DNA from: UBA6168 sp965222975
GTDB taxonomy: Bacteria > Bacteroidota > Bacteroidia > Chitinophagales > Saprospiraceae
Length of the DNA: 64,000 nucleotides
Direction of reading: 5' to 3'
Assembly (NCBI GenBank): GCA_965222975.1
Contig: CBDCVJ010000086.1
Location: 62,001 to 126,000 of the forward strand
Part shown: in pieces, positions 52,054-60,827 of the stretch
Layout: each line of letters begins with the position of its first letter
How positions within the stretch are numbered: position 1 is the stretch's first letter
Translations under genes and position numbers: made by a program
The notes under the pieces: generated by a model
What the model saw: the letters and a program-made list of their open reading frames with translations, nothing else
Told to the model about the DNA's origin: nothing
Databases searched by the model: none

Positions 52054-53385
52054 ATGCTTATAAATTTATCCATCCTTTTATTTTTTTTATTACTCCTGAT
52101 ATTTTCCATTTCCAAATGGAAAGTACACCCCTTCATCGCTTTAATTTTAATTGCCCTCGCACTCGGCATGTCACTGGGGATGGGCGGCGAAAAAACAGTC
52201 GAAGTATTATTAAAGGGATTTTCGGAAACGCTGCGCTGGATTGCCGTCATTATAATTTTGGGTGCATTTATTGGCGAAGTATTACAGGAGACAGGCGGCG
52301 CATTCCGCATTTCCGACCGCATTGTAAAATGGGTGGGTGAAAAAAAATTACCGTGGGCGATGGGGTTTACGGGATACCTTGTCTCCATACCTGTTTTTGT
52401 CGATGTGGCTTATATTTTATTACAGCCCGTCACGGAGTCTTTAGCGGTAAAAAGTAAAAAACCGATTTTATATCTTGGCCTTTCTCTGGCGGCAGGTTTA
52501 ACGGTTGCACATACATTAATTCCGCCGACGCCGGGGCCGATGGCCGTCGCCTCATTATTGGAAGTGGATATTGGGCGGATGCTTTTTATCAATTTAATTG
52601 TGGCCATTTTTGCAATGACGGGTGGTGTTTTATTTGTCATTTATTTTGTGAAAAATACATGGTTGGAATATGATGATAAATTAAAAGAAACCACGAATTT
52701 TGACAACTACGAATTATCTATTAAATTAAATTCCGGTAATTTATTTTTTGACATCCTGCCCATTCTCGCTCCCATTTTATTAATCGGCTCGGGTGCATTT
52801 ATAGAATTTGATAAGGGAACTATTATTGGTGCTGTTTTTAATTTTATTTCCCTGCCATTGGTAGCCGTATTTATCGGTGCATTCATCGCCATCTTTCAAT
52901 TAAAAAATCCCGACAAACGCAGTACTGTCAATAAATTAGTGGAACAGGCCATATTAAAATCGGCACTGGTCATTATGATTACTGGTGCAGGTGGCTCGCT
53001 GGGTTACGTCATCCGGGAGACGGGCATTCAAAATGAAATTGTGGATGTATTTGCGGCCTTTCCTTTTTTGGGCATTATGCTGCCTTTTATTGTTGCTTCT
53101 ATTTTGACTATTTCGACAGGTTCTATTACCGTGTCGTTGGTCGGCACTGCCTCCATGCTCGGGCCGATGGTGGATAGCCTGCCCGTCTCACCCGAAATGA
53201 CAGCAGCCTTGATTGGCTGTGGTTCTTTTTGTGTCTTCCATGCCAATTCCAGTTTTTTCTGGTTGCTCAACCGTTTGCATGAGGTGCCACCGAATGTGCT
53301 TTATCGGACTTTTACGGTACAGTCGTTGGTGATGGGGATGGCGGGGTTGGTAGGGGTGGGGTTTTTGAAGGTGGTGGGATTTTGA
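52054..53385 (+). CDS. GntP-family gluconate/2-keto-3-deoxy acid permease
   Basis: 443 aa, about 12 membrane segments, Gly-rich loops (GLTVAHTLIPPTPGPMAVA and VSLVGTASMLGP), typical of gluconate:H+ symporters of the GntP family. In this context it could carry aldonates or keto-deoxy acids arising from anhydrogalactose breakdown. Last intact gene of the PUL. Confidence 0.9.
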   Translation: MLINLSILLFFLLLLIFSISKWKVHPFIALILIALALGMSLGMGGEKTVEVLLKGFSETLRWIAVIIILGAFIGEVLQETGGAFRISDRIVKWVGEKKLPWAMGFTGYLVSIPVFVDVAYILLQPVTESLAVKSKKPILYLGLSLAAGLTVAHTLIPPTPGPMAVASLLEVDIGRMLFINLIVAIFAMTGGVLFVIYFVKNTWLEYDDKLKETTNFDNYELSIKLNSGNLFFDILPILAPILLIGSGAFIEFDKGTIIGAVFNFISLPLVAVFIGAFIAIFQLKNPDKRSTVNKLVEQAILKSALVIMITGAGGSLGYVIRETGIQNEIVDVFAAFPFLGIMLPFIVASILTISTGSITVSLVGTASMLGPMVDSLPVSPEMTAALIGCGSFCVFHANSSFFWLLNRLHEVPPNVLYRTFTVQSLVMGMAGLVGVGFLKVVGF

Positions 53386-53394
53386 TTTTATGAG

Positions 53395-54005
53395 ATGGCA
53401 GTATTTGCCTTGTCCTGAAATATCATTGTCCCTTAAACTGGCAGACTCAAGGTGGAAGATGGCTGTAGTATCAGCAAAAGATTGGAAAAATTCATTTGGG
53501 ATTCGATCCATATCAGCTGTTAACCTGAACAGCGAATATATTTGAGAAATCCTCGCCCGGTTGAGCTTTGGTAAAAATGGAGTGCTTTCTTTGACCACTC
53601 CATTAATCAATATTTTTTGGGTATTGGCCTTGCCTTTTATCGAACCCCCGTTTCACTCCAGCTTCGGGCAAGGATGAAGAACCAATTATGATAGGTTTTC
53701 CCGTTAGGGTCAATGGACGGTTGAGATCGGCCAAATAAATAGCCTTATTGAGGGAAGGGTTTTGGTCAGTGCCCAATAACATCATTCGTTCCACACTGCC
53801 CCGGAAGATATCGGCATTACCAACGGCTCTTATTCCCCCCATATTAAACATTCCCCATTCCTTCGTCCATATCCTCACCGAATCTTCCCCATTGTTAAAT
53901 AGATCAACATATTGATCGCCAAAATACCCTCTGCATTGGCCTTTAAAAGGGCAATGCCCGACCTGGTATTCCTTATCAATCGTTGGTTTTCAAACTGTTC
54001 AGCCA
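53395..54005 (-). pseudogene. Decayed hypothetical (prepilin-like) gene
   Basis: Three minus-strand segments in different frames read in order as one protein: NRLAEQFENQRLIRNTRSGIA (to about 53938), then YFGDQYVDLFNNGEDSV to LPEAGVKRG (to about 53645), then KGKANTQKILINGVV to ISGQ (to about 53410). This pattern (NTRSG near the start, LPEAGVKR in the middle) occurs in a Bacteroidota family of secretion-related hypothetical proteins. At least two frameshifts and both ends are missing. Confidence 0.6.
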
Positions 54006-54667
54006 AGCGGTTTCCCTGTAGTAAGTGTCATGGTGTACTGGTAGTCTGCGCTGTTCGAGGTGTGGTTATCTATGAAAACATCAGGCTGGAAGTGGTTGAA
54101 TATTTGGTTAAATACCTGAGCATTTTTAGAATCGCATTTGATAAAGTCCCTGTTCAGGTCGAGGTTTTTGGCGTTGCCTCGAAAGCCATATTCATTAGGT
54201 CCGTTTTGATTAGCCCGACTGGAAGGGTTTCTGTTGAGACCGCCCCCAATATTGTAAAAAGGTATGACAACAAGAGCGACGTTTTCTAAATGGTTATTTA
54301 AATCAGTGTTCTCAAGATAATCCCGTACAAGCATCATCGTTGCATCTACACCTTCTGGTTCGCCTGGATGGATGGCATTATTGATGAGCAGGATACATCT
54401 GCCTTGTTGCTTTATTTCATTCACTTCGAAAATTTTGTTTTTGGACAAAACGGCTACATGAAGCGGGTGGCCCGAGTCGGTCGTGCCCCACTCAGTAAGT
54501 TGCAATTGGTCGTGCCTTTCAGCCAATTTTTTATAAAAACCAATAGCTTCATGATAGGTGGAGGTAGTGTTGTTGTCCTTTTCAAAGGCTGTCAAAAGGG
54601 AAGGAGGGGGTTGTGTATTCATGAAAGACGGCATAATGGTTAGGAACAGGAAGATATATCTTGACAT
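53999..54667 (-). pseudogene. M14-like zinc carboxypeptidase, N-terminal fragment
   Basis: 222 aa. Signal peptide, then metal-binding HPGEPEG (His and Glu of HxxE), the GLNRNPSSRANQNGPNEYGFRGNAKNLDLNRDF substrate-binding block in part, and DNHTSN with the third metal His. The normal C-terminal half with the catalytic Glu is gone. The frame ends where it runs into the neighbouring fragment (junction about 54004). Inactive remnant at the PUL/core boundary. Confidence 0.7.
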
Positions 54668-54870
54668 TGGATAGTTTTTTAAAGCGAAAGTAGGACATTG
54701 GTGTTGATCCGGTGAACTAAATAAGCCGCTGCCACATACAAGTTAAAATTTTATAATATGAAAAAATGGCTTTTATTGAAAAAATAAAGCTTTTGGCTTT
54801 GCATCTATCCGTTCCATGCCATAACTTTAGCATTCTAACCACCTCCGTTACTAAGGTTCGACAAAAGGGA

Positions 54871-55764
54871 ATGAAGCAAGAGCGATTTTTTCAATATCTT
54901 GAATACGAGAAGCGGTTTTCACCGCATACCCTCACCGCCTATCAGACCGACCTTGGGCAGTTTATAGTATTTTTGAAAATTACATTTGAAATTGAAACAC
55001 CTGCTGATGTCAATCACACGCACGTCCGTTCATGGATAGTTGACTTATTGGGAAGGAAAAACACGACGCGTTCCATCAACCGCAAGCTGTCTTGCCTGAA
55101 GACCTACTTCAAATTTTTAAAGAAACAAGGTGAAATAAACCACAGTCCTATGGCCAAAGTGATCGCCCCGAAAATGGGCAAACGCTTGCCTGTTTTTGTC
55201 AATGAGGATAAAATGGAACTCTTGTTTGAAGAAGTGGATTTTGGAGTAGGTTTCGCTGGCGCACGCAACCGCTTATTGATGGAATTGCTCTACTGCACCG
55301 GCATTCGTTGTTCTGAACTGATCCAGCTTAAAACGGAGGACATTGATTTTTCCAACAGTCAGTTAAAAGTATTGGGAAAAGGAAACAAGGAACGGCTGAT
55401 TCCCATAGCACGACATTTGGCAACCTTGATTGATTCCTACCAGCACCTGCGGGCGTTGCAAGATGTGGAAGAAGGGGAAAACAGCCTATTATTGACCGAT
55501 AAGGGGAGGCAGCTATATCCAGGTTTCGTATATAGATTGGTGAAAAAATATCTGTCCATAGTTACAACGCTTGAGCAGCGTAGCCCTCATGTGCTGCGCC
55601 ATACTTTTGCAACCCACCTATCCAATAGCGGAGCTGACCTGAACGCAATCAAGGAGTTAATGGGGCATTCGAGTTTGGCTTCTACTCAAGTATATATGCA
55701 TAATTCTATTGAAAAGCTGAAAAAAGTATATACCCAAGCCCACCCAAAGGCCAAGACACCATGA
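54871..55764 (+). CDS. Xer-type tyrosine recombinase
   Basis: 297 aa from the ATG at 54871 preceded by AAGGGA; the frame is open to 54766. An N-terminal SAM-like domain (FSPHTLTAYQTDLGQF) precedes the catalytic core with Arg in TGIRCSEL, HVLRHTFATHL (HxxR), GHSSLASTQ and Tyr in QVYMH. Length and core gene neighbourhood fit XerC/XerD, the chromosome dimer resolvase, not an element integrase. XerC versus XerD is undecided. Confidence 0.88.
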   Translation: MKQERFFQYLEYEKRFSPHTLTAYQTDLGQFIVFLKITFEIETPADVNHTHVRSWIVDLLGRKNTTRSINRKLSCLKTYFKFLKKQGEINHSPMAKVIAPKMGKRLPVFVNEDKMELLFEEVDFGVGFAGARNRLLMELLYCTGIRCSELIQLKTEDIDFSNSQLKVLGKGNKERLIPIARHLATLIDSYQHLRALQDVEEGENSLLLTDKGRQLYPGFVYRLVKKYLSIVTTLEQRSPHVLRHTFATHLSNSGADLNAIKELMGHSSLASTQVYMHNSIEKLKKVYTQAHPKAKTP

Positions 55765-55768
55765 ATCG

Positions 55769-55849
55769 GTTTAGGCTTTTTGGTTCGGGGTTCTTGGTTT
55801 AAGGGACTTGCCCTGTTCGACCAAAATAACCAAGACAAAAAACCTAAAC
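55769..55849. repeat. Intergenic hairpin of GGTTT/AACC words
   Basis: GTTTAGG with GGTTCGGGG/TCTTGGTT words on the left faces CCAAGA, AAAAACCTAAAC on the right. Same style as the hairpins at 56568, 58611 and 61362. Could close the xer transcript. Confidence 0.5.
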
Positions 55850-55880
55850 TGATATTTTTTAACCTTTAAAATTAGCGTCT

Positions 55881-56177
55881 ATGAATGTTCACATAGAATC
55901 AGTCCAATTCAAAGCAGACAAGAAATTAGTAGAATTTATTGACCGCAAAGTTGGTAAGTTGGAGCAATTCTTCGACCGTATTATCCATGTAGATGTGAAG
56001 CTTCGATTGGAGAATTCGGGTCAGGTCAAAGACAAAGTAGCAGAGGTTCGATTGGACGTGCCTGGGCAAACTCTTTTTGCCAAAGAAATCAGCAAATCAT
56101 TTGAACGGTCAGTCGGAGCAGCAGTGGACAACCTGCAACGGCAATTGACCAAATACAAAGAAAAGATAAGGGCTTAG
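55881..56177 (+). CDS. hpf: Ribosome hibernation factor, HPF/RaiA-like
   Basis: 98 aa, short form of HPF. Beta-alpha-beta-beta-beta-alpha pattern (MNVHIESVQFKADKKLVEFI, DVKLRLENS, VAEVRLDVPGQTLFAKE, FERSVGAAVDNLQRQLTKYKEK). It binds the 30S decoding centre in stationary phase. Followed by a strong terminator. Confidence 0.9.
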   Translation: MNVHIESVQFKADKKLVEFIDRKVGKLEQFFDRIIHVDVKLRLENSGQVKDKVAEVRLDVPGQTLFAKEISKSFERSVGAAVDNLQRQLTKYKEKIRA

Positions 56178-56223
56178 TGCTTTTTACCGCCTTAAACTCA
56201 AAGGACGATTATAGAAAAAAGCA

Positions 56224-56266
56224 ACGGGGCCTTCCTCATTTTGGGGAAGGCCTTGGTTGTTTTTAG
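56224..56266 (+). terminator. Terminator after hpf
   Basis: GGGGCCTTCC and GGAAGGCC pair around TCATTTTGG, followed by TTGGTTGTTTTT. Confidence 0.75.
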
Positions 56267-56487
56267 GCAAAAAAATAGGTGCAGGAACTTTTTTTCAAAT
56301 TACTTGATTTTAAAGTGGCATTTATGATTGAAAAACATACATTTGCGCCTCCAAAAAATAGAGGTAAAAAATGGAGTTGAAATTTCTGTTTTTCGCTAAA
56401 AAATCTATCTTTGCGGGCGTTTTTAAAAAACGTACCTTTTAGAGGGTAAAAGTTCTTTGGAATCTTGGTCAAAAAAGGGGCGTACAG

Positions 56488-56560
56488 GCCAGTATAGCTC
56501 AGTTGGTAGAGCAGCTGATTTGTAATCAGCTGGTCGGCGGTTCGAGTCCGTCTACTGGCT
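56488..56560 (+). tRNA. tRNA-Thr (TGT)
   Basis: Complete cloverleaf: acceptor GCCAGTA/TACTGGC, D arm GCTC/GAGC, anticodon stem CTGAT/ATCAG with loop TTGTA (anticodon TGT), T loop GTTCGAGTCC, discriminator T. No encoded CCA. Confidence 0.95.
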
Positions 56561-56567
56561 CTTTCGA

Positions 56568-56615
56568 TTTCGGATTTTGGACTTCAGAGTGAAAGCAGAA
56601 GTCGAAAATCCGAAA
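56568..56615. repeat. Intergenic hairpin between tRNA-Thr and tRNA-Tyr
   Basis: TTTCGGATTTTGGACTTC and its complement (17 of 18) with a 12-nt loop. May serve as an RNA processing site between the tRNAs. Confidence 0.65.
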
Positions 56616-56621
56616 CGACAA

Positions 56622-56704
56622 GGGGGCGCGCCGGAGTTGGAGAGCCGGGCTAGACTGTAAATCTAGTGTCTATGACTGAATAGGTTCGATTCCTATCGCC
56701 CCCA
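56622..56704 (+). tRNA. tRNA-Tyr (GTA)
   Basis: 83 nt with a long variable arm. Acceptor GGGGGCG/CGCCCCC, anticodon stem around CTGTAAA (anticodon GTA), T arm AGGTTCGATTCCT, discriminator A. Confidence 0.95.
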
Positions 56705-56736
56705 CTTGATTTTTTTTGTCTCCTTTTTTGACAAAG

Positions 56737-56809
56737 GCGGGAGTAGCTCAGTTGGTAGAGCATCAGCCTTCCAAGCTGAGGGTCGCGGGTTCGAGTCTCG
56801 TCTCCCGCT
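56737..56809 (+). tRNA. tRNA-Gly (TCC)
   Basis: 73 nt. Acceptor GCGGGAG/CTCCCGC, D arm GCTC/GAGC, anticodon loop CTTCCAA (TCC), T arm GGTTCGAGTCTC, discriminator T. Confidence 0.95.
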
Positions 56810-56900
56810 CTATTGTATGTTAGAAAATGTTTTAGCAAGAATTGAAAAAAATTGCTAAAACTGAACATCAAGAATAAAACTAACGTACAATTGAGAGCTT

Positions 56901-56970
56901 GCCAATGTAGTTGGGCAGAACATCCCGGCATCGAGCCAGGAATGTCGAGGTTTGATTCCCTACTCTGGCG
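56901..56970 (+). pseudogene. Degenerate tRNA copy 1
   Basis: Begins GCCAATGTAG like tRNA-Thr(GGT) at 57080 and ends CTCTGGCG, with a recognisable T-loop (GTTTGATTCC). D arm and anticodon arm are broken (a C-A mismatch and lack of U33). Spacer sequence before each copy is also similar, so this arose by tandem duplication. Not expected to fold as a working tRNA. Confidence 0.7.
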
Positions 56971-56988
56971 AATTGAAATATGCCAGCT

Positions 56989-57061
56989 GCCAATGTAGCC
57001 CAGGGGTAGAGCATCCCGACTTCACGTCGGGAGGGTCGAGGTTCAGGTCCCTTCCCTGGCG
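56989..57061 (+). pseudogene. Degenerate tRNA copy 2, UCA anticodon
   Basis: 73 nt. Anticodon arm CCCGA-CTTCACG-TCGGG is intact and gives anticodon TCA, which would read UGA. The acceptor stem has two mismatches, the D stem one (GCCC/GAGC) and the T stem two. Duplicate of the tRNA-Thr lineage. Either a dead copy or a poor opal suppressor. Confidence 0.6.
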
Positions 57062-57079
57062 ACTTGAAATGGACTAACT

Positions 57080-57151
<72 letters not shown>

Positions 57152-57237
57152 CCGTACACATATTAATTATATGTGTTTTATTTACTTCTAATTCTAATTT
57201 ATTAACCAATTTTTCAAGGTTTTAAAAATTTATTCCG

Positions 57238-58434
57238 ATGGCAAAAGAAACTTTTCAAAGAGACAAACCGCATGTCAATATTGGTACAATAGGACACGTT
57301 GACCACGGCAAGACCACCCTAACGGCTGCCATCACTGTTGTTCTTTCCAAAGATGGTCTTGCGGAGGTAAAATCTTACGACAGTATTGATGCTGCGCCCG
57401 AAGAAAAAGAGCGTGGTATCACTATCAACACTGCTCACGTTGAGTATGAAACAGGTAAACGCCACTATGCACACGTTGACTGCCCTGGTCACGCCGACTA
57501 TGTGAAAAACATGGTAACTGGTGCTGCCCAAATGGATGGCGCGATCATAGTTGTTGCAGCTACTGATGGACCTATGCCCCAAACACGGGAGCACATCCTT
57601 CTTGCTCGGCAGGTAGGTGTTCCTTCATTGGTTGTATTTATGAACAAAGTTGACCTCGTTGATGATGAAGAGATGTTGGAATTGGTAGAGATGGAAGTGA
57701 GGGAATTGTTGAGCCAGTATGAATACGATGGTGACAACACGCCTGTTGTTCGTGGTTCGGCATTGAAAGCTTTGGAAGGGGATGATGCTGGTGTGCAAGC
57801 TGTTAAAGATTTGATGGCTGCTGCTGATGACTGGATTCCAGACCCAGTCCGTGATATTGATAAAGATTTCCTAATGCCAATTGAGGATGTATTCTCTATT
57901 ACGGGCCGCGGTACAGTTGCTACTGGCCGTATTGAAAGAGGGGTCATCAATACTGGCAATGAAGTTGAAATCATAGGTATGATGAAAGAAGGTGAAAAAC
58001 CTCTGAAATCGGTGGTGACAGGTGTGGAAATGTTCCGCAAAATTCTTGATAGAGGGGAGGCCGGTGATAACGCTGGGCTTCTTCTCCGTGGAATTGATAA
58101 AGAATCAATCAAGCGTGGAATGGTAATCTGCAAGCCAGGCTCTGTCAACCCGCATAAAAAATTCAAATGTGAAGTTTATGTGTTGGGTAAAGATGAAGGT
58201 GGACGCCATACGCCATTCTTCAACGGGTACCGCCCTCAGTTTTACTTCCGTACAACGGATGTGACTGGTGATGTAAACCTCCCTGAAGGTGTGGAGATGG
58301 TAATGCCTGGAGACAACGTTACGCTTGAAGTGAGCCTGATCAACTCTATCGCAATGGAAAAAGGCCTCCGGTTCGCTATCCGTGAAGGTGGACGTACTGT
58401 TGGTGCAGGACAGGTTACTGAGATAATCGAATAA
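57238..58434 (+). CDS. tuf: Elongation factor Tu
   Basis: 398 aa. G1 GHVDHGKTT, G2/switch RGITINTAHVEYET, G3 DCPGHADY, G4 NKVDLVDD, then domains 2 and 3 with GRVATGRIERG-type and PQFYFRTTDVTG. Delivers aminoacyl-tRNA to the ribosome. Preceded by tRNA-Thr and followed by tRNA-Trp, secE and nusG. Confidence 0.99.
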   Translation: MAKETFQRDKPHVNIGTIGHVDHGKTTLTAAITVVLSKDGLAEVKSYDSIDAAPEEKERGITINTAHVEYETGKRHYAHVDCPGHADYVKNMVTGAAQMDGAIIVVAATDGPMPQTREHILLARQVGVPSLVVFMNKVDLVDDEEMLELVEMEVRELLSQYEYDGDNTPVVRGSALKALEGDDAGVQAVKDLMAAADDWIPDPVRDIDKDFLMPIEDVFSITGRGTVATGRIERGVINTGNEVEIIGMMKEGEKPLKSVVTGVEMFRKILDRGEAGDNAGLLLRGIDKESIKRGMVICKPGSVNPHKKFKCEVYVLGKDEGGRHTPFFNGYRPQFYFRTTDVTGDVNLPEGVEMVMPGDNVTLEVSLINSIAMEKGLRFAIREGGRTVGAGQVTEIIE

Positions 58435-58463
58435 AACACTTGACATATTAAGTGTACAAACGA

Positions 58464-58500
58464 GAATTAAGCACTCCTTAAGTGGGGTGCTTAATTTTTC
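58464..58500 (+). terminator. Terminator after tuf
   Basis: ATTAAGCACTCC and GGGGTGCTTAAT pair around TTAAGT, followed by TTTTTC. Confidence 0.8.
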
Positions 58501-58527
58501 GCCGTTTATACATTAGTATTATTATTT

Positions 58528-58600
58528 ACGGGCGTAGCTCAATTGGTAGAGCGACGGTCTCCAAAACCGTAGGCTGAGGGTTCAAGTCCTTCCGCCCGTG
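58528..58600 (+). tRNA. tRNA-Trp (CCA)
   Basis: 73 nt. Acceptor ACGGGCG/CGCCCGT, D arm GCTC/GAGC, anticodon loop CTCCAAA (CCA), T arm GGGTTCAAGTCCT, discriminator G. Conserved position before secE. Confidence 0.95.
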
Positions 58601-58610
58601 CAGCGAAGAT

Positions 58611-58690
58611 GGTTTTTGGTTTTTGGTTTTTGGTTTTTGGCTAAGACACAGCCAGAACAAAAACCAAAAACCAAAAACCAAAAACCAAAA
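58611..58690. repeat. GGTTTTT / CCAAAAA hairpin before secE
   Basis: Four tandem GGTTTTT units on the left face four CCAAAAA units on the right around a 20-nt loop (GGCTAAGACACAGCCAGAAC). The right arm ends three bases before the secE ATG. Confidence 0.75.
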
Positions 58691-58693
58691 TAA

Positions 58694-58885
58694 ATGGAAA
58701 GCATAAAACTCTACGTCCAGGAAAGTTACAATGAGTTGATGACGAAGGTGACTTGGCCGACATGGCCAAATTTACAGCAAACAACTGTTGTAGTACTTGT
58801 TGGTCTGGGCATTTTCACTTTGCTTGTTTTTATCATGGATGCGATTTCAAAGTTTATTTTGAACGACATTATCTATCCAGGCTAA
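58694..58885 (+). CDS. secE: Preprotein translocase subunit SecE
   Basis: 63 aa, one C-terminal membrane span (VVVLVGLGIFTLLVFIMDA) preceded by the conserved amphipathic helix ESYNELMTKVTWPTW. Starts right after a long hairpin instead of a Shine-Dalgarno. Confidence 0.95.
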   Translation: MESIKLYVQESYNELMTKVTWPTWPNLQQTTVVVLVGLGIFTLLVFIMDAISKFILNDIIYPG

Positions 58886-58903
58886 AAAAACAAAAACAAA
58901 TCC

Positions 58904-59464
58904 ATGACCGAATCTACGTCCGAAGTAAAAAAATGGTACTCACTCAGGGTCATCAGCGGGAAAGAAAAAAAGATCAAAGAGCGCATTGAATTAGAAGTTC
59001 AGCGCAGCAATTGGACTGAATTCATTACGCAGGTGATTGTGCCTACGGAAAAGGTTTATAAAATACGCAATGGCAAAAAAGTAATTTCAGAGCGTAATAT
59101 TTTGCCGGGGTATATCCTTATCGAGGCGGAACCATCCAAACTAACGGGCGAGATTGTGACTACGATTGCCAATATTCCAAATGTAATCCATTTTTTAGGC
59201 AGGAATACTCCCATCCCGATGAGACAAGTCGAAGCTAATAAATTGTTGGGGCGGGTGGATGAATCTCAGGATGCAGGCGAACAAATGCTGGAGCCATATA
59301 TAGTCGGAGAGACGATCAAAATAATTGATGGACCTTTCTCTGATTTTGTAGGGGATGTTCAAGAGATCAATGAAGAAAAGAAAAAACTCAAAGTGATTGT
59401 AAAGATTTTTGGAAGGGGTACGGAGGTAGAGTTGAATTTCATGCAAGTAGAAAAAACACAATAA
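58904..59464 (+). CDS. nusG: Transcription termination/antitermination factor NusG
   Basis: 186 aa. NGN domain (WYSLRVISGKEKKIKERIE ... ILPGYILIEAE) and C-terminal KOW motif (IKIIDGPFSDFVGDVQEINEEKKKLKV). Normal length. 18 nt after secE. Confidence 0.97.
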   Translation: MTESTSEVKKWYSLRVISGKEKKIKERIELEVQRSNWTEFITQVIVPTEKVYKIRNGKKVISERNILPGYILIEAEPSKLTGEIVTTIANIPNVIHFLGRNTPIPMRQVEANKLLGRVDESQDAGEQMLEPYIVGETIKIIDGPFSDFVGDVQEINEEKKKLKVIVKIFGRGTEVELNFMQVEKTQ

Positions 59465-59511
59465 CCAGTTGGTTGTCCCGATTTTACATCGGGAGCTTCC
59501 CAATTGACTGG
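59465..59511. promoter_or_regulatory. Hairpin between nusG and rplK
   Basis: CCAGTTGG / CCAATTGACTGG outer stem and CCCGAT-tttac-ATCGGG inner stem. It may regulate or process the rplK-rplA mRNA; no T run, so not a plain terminator. Confidence 0.55.
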
Positions 59512-59537
59512 CAGCGTTCATAAAACAGTATTTCACA

Positions 59538-59978
59538 ATGGCTAAAGAAGTCGAATTTCTTATAAAAATACAAGCGAGAGGTGGGCAGGCAAATCCTTCG
59601 CCGCCAATTGGGCCGGCATTGGGTGCGAAAGGTGTGAACATTATGGAGTTTTGTAAGCGCTTCAACGCTGCTACACAGGACAGGATGGGGCAGTTGCTTC
59701 CAGTTCAGATTTCTGTCTATAAAGATAAATCTTTCGAATTTATCATTAAGACGCCTCCTGCCGCTATTCAATTGATGGAAGCAGCCAAGATCAAAAAAGG
59801 CTCTCCTGAATCGAACCGTCAAAAAGTCGGAAAGGTTTCTTGGGATCAGGTTCGGACCATTGCCGAGAGCAAGATGGTGGATTTGAATTGTTTCACTGTA
59901 GATTCTGCTATGAAAATGGTGGCTGGCACGGCGAGGAGTATGGGGTTGAGAGTAGAAGGTGGCACGCCTCCCAATTAA
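59538..59978 (+). CDS. rplK: 50S ribosomal protein L11
   Basis: 146 aa. Conserved N-terminus (FLIKIQARGGQANPSPPIGPALG), the flexible linker and C-terminal rRNA-binding domain (GTARSMGLRVEGG). GTPase-associated centre of the ribosome. Confidence 0.98.
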   Translation: MAKEVEFLIKIQARGGQANPSPPIGPALGAKGVNIMEFCKRFNAATQDRMGQLLPVQISVYKDKSFEFIIKTPPAAIQLMEAAKIKKGSPESNRQKVGKVSWDQVRTIAESKMVDLNCFTVDSAMKMVAGTARSMGLRVEGGTPPN

Positions 59979-60083
59979 GATTTCACTCTGTTAAGCACTT
60001 TTGCTCAAACATGAAAATTAATACGAGGAAGCTGTTGGCATGGACGAATGCTGGAGCGTTATTACCTCACAATCTTTTTTAGA

Positions 60084-60776
60084 ATGGGAAAAATTTCCAA
60101 AAAAAGAAAAGCTGCAAACAACAAAGTAGATAGCGATAATCTCTATAGCTTGGAAGAAGCTATGTCAATGGTAAAAACCGTCAATACAACCAAGTTTGAC
60201 GCTTCTGTTGACATTCACGTCCGTTTAGGGGTTGATCCCCGTAAAGCAGATCAGGCTATCAGAGGCACTTGCAATCTTCCTCATGGTACTGGTAAATCCA
60301 AAAAGGTACTCGTTTTTTGTACACCTGATAAGGAGCAAGAAGCTTTGGATGCTGGTGCTGACTACGTAGGACTGGATGAATTAATTACCAAAATTCAAGG
60401 CGGTTGGCTAGACTTTGATGTGGCGGTAGCCATGCCACAGACGATGGCTAAAATTGGCCGTATTGCCCGTGTGCTTGGCCCTCGTGGCTTGATGCCAAAC
60501 CCCAAAACAGGAACGGTCACCATGGATTTGGCTTCTGCTGTCAAAGATGTCAAAGGCGGTAAGGTAGCTTTCCGTGTAGACAAATATGGCATTATCCATT
60601 CATCCGTTGGCCGGGTTTCATTTGACCCAAATAAATTGGTTGACAATGCCAATGAACTGCTTTCGACACTTGTCAAAATGAAACCATCTTCGGCTAAAGG
60701 CATCTATATGAGGTCGCTGACTGTGGCAAGTACTATGAGTCCGGGGATCAAAGTTGACACTAAAACCATCCGCTAA
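60084..60776 (+). CDS. rplA: 50S ribosomal protein L1
   Basis: 230 aa from the ATG at 60084 (the open frame begins at 60048, but homologues start MGKISKK-like). Conserved ADYVGLDELITKIQGGWLDFDVAVAMPQTM and GRIARVLGPRGLMPNPKTGTV. L1 stalk protein and operon autoregulator in many bacteria. Confidence 0.97.
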   Translation: MGKISKKRKAANNKVDSDNLYSLEEAMSMVKTVNTTKFDASVDIHVRLGVDPRKADQAIRGTCNLPHGTGKSKKVLVFCTPDKEQEALDAGADYVGLDELITKIQGGWLDFDVAVAMPQTMAKIGRIARVLGPRGLMPNPKTGTVTMDLASAVKDVKGGKVAFRVDKYGIIHSSVGRVSFDPNKLVDNANELLSTLVKMKPSSAKGIYMRSLTVASTMSPGIKVDTKTIR

Positions 60777-60783
60777 TCCTTCT

Positions 60784-60809
60784 GCCCTAGTTAATCAATT
60801 AACTGGGGC
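60784..60809. promoter_or_regulatory. Stem-loop before rplJ
   Basis: GCCCTAGTTAA-tca-TTAACTGGGGC (one mismatch) lies in the 51-nt rplA-rplJ gap. Position suits an autoregulatory leader for L10-L12, but the classic L10 leader is longer. Confidence 0.5.
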
Positions 60810-60827
60810 GATCAAAAATAAAATATA

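Noticed and set aside
54766..54870. 35-residue N-terminal extension of the Xer recombinase
   Set aside because: The ATG at 54871 has an AAGGGA in front and gives the normal family length; the extension lacks any conserved pattern.
57498..58166. 222-aa antisense frame in tuf
   Set aside because: Antisense of a highly conserved gene, Ser/Thr/Pro-rich, no domain.
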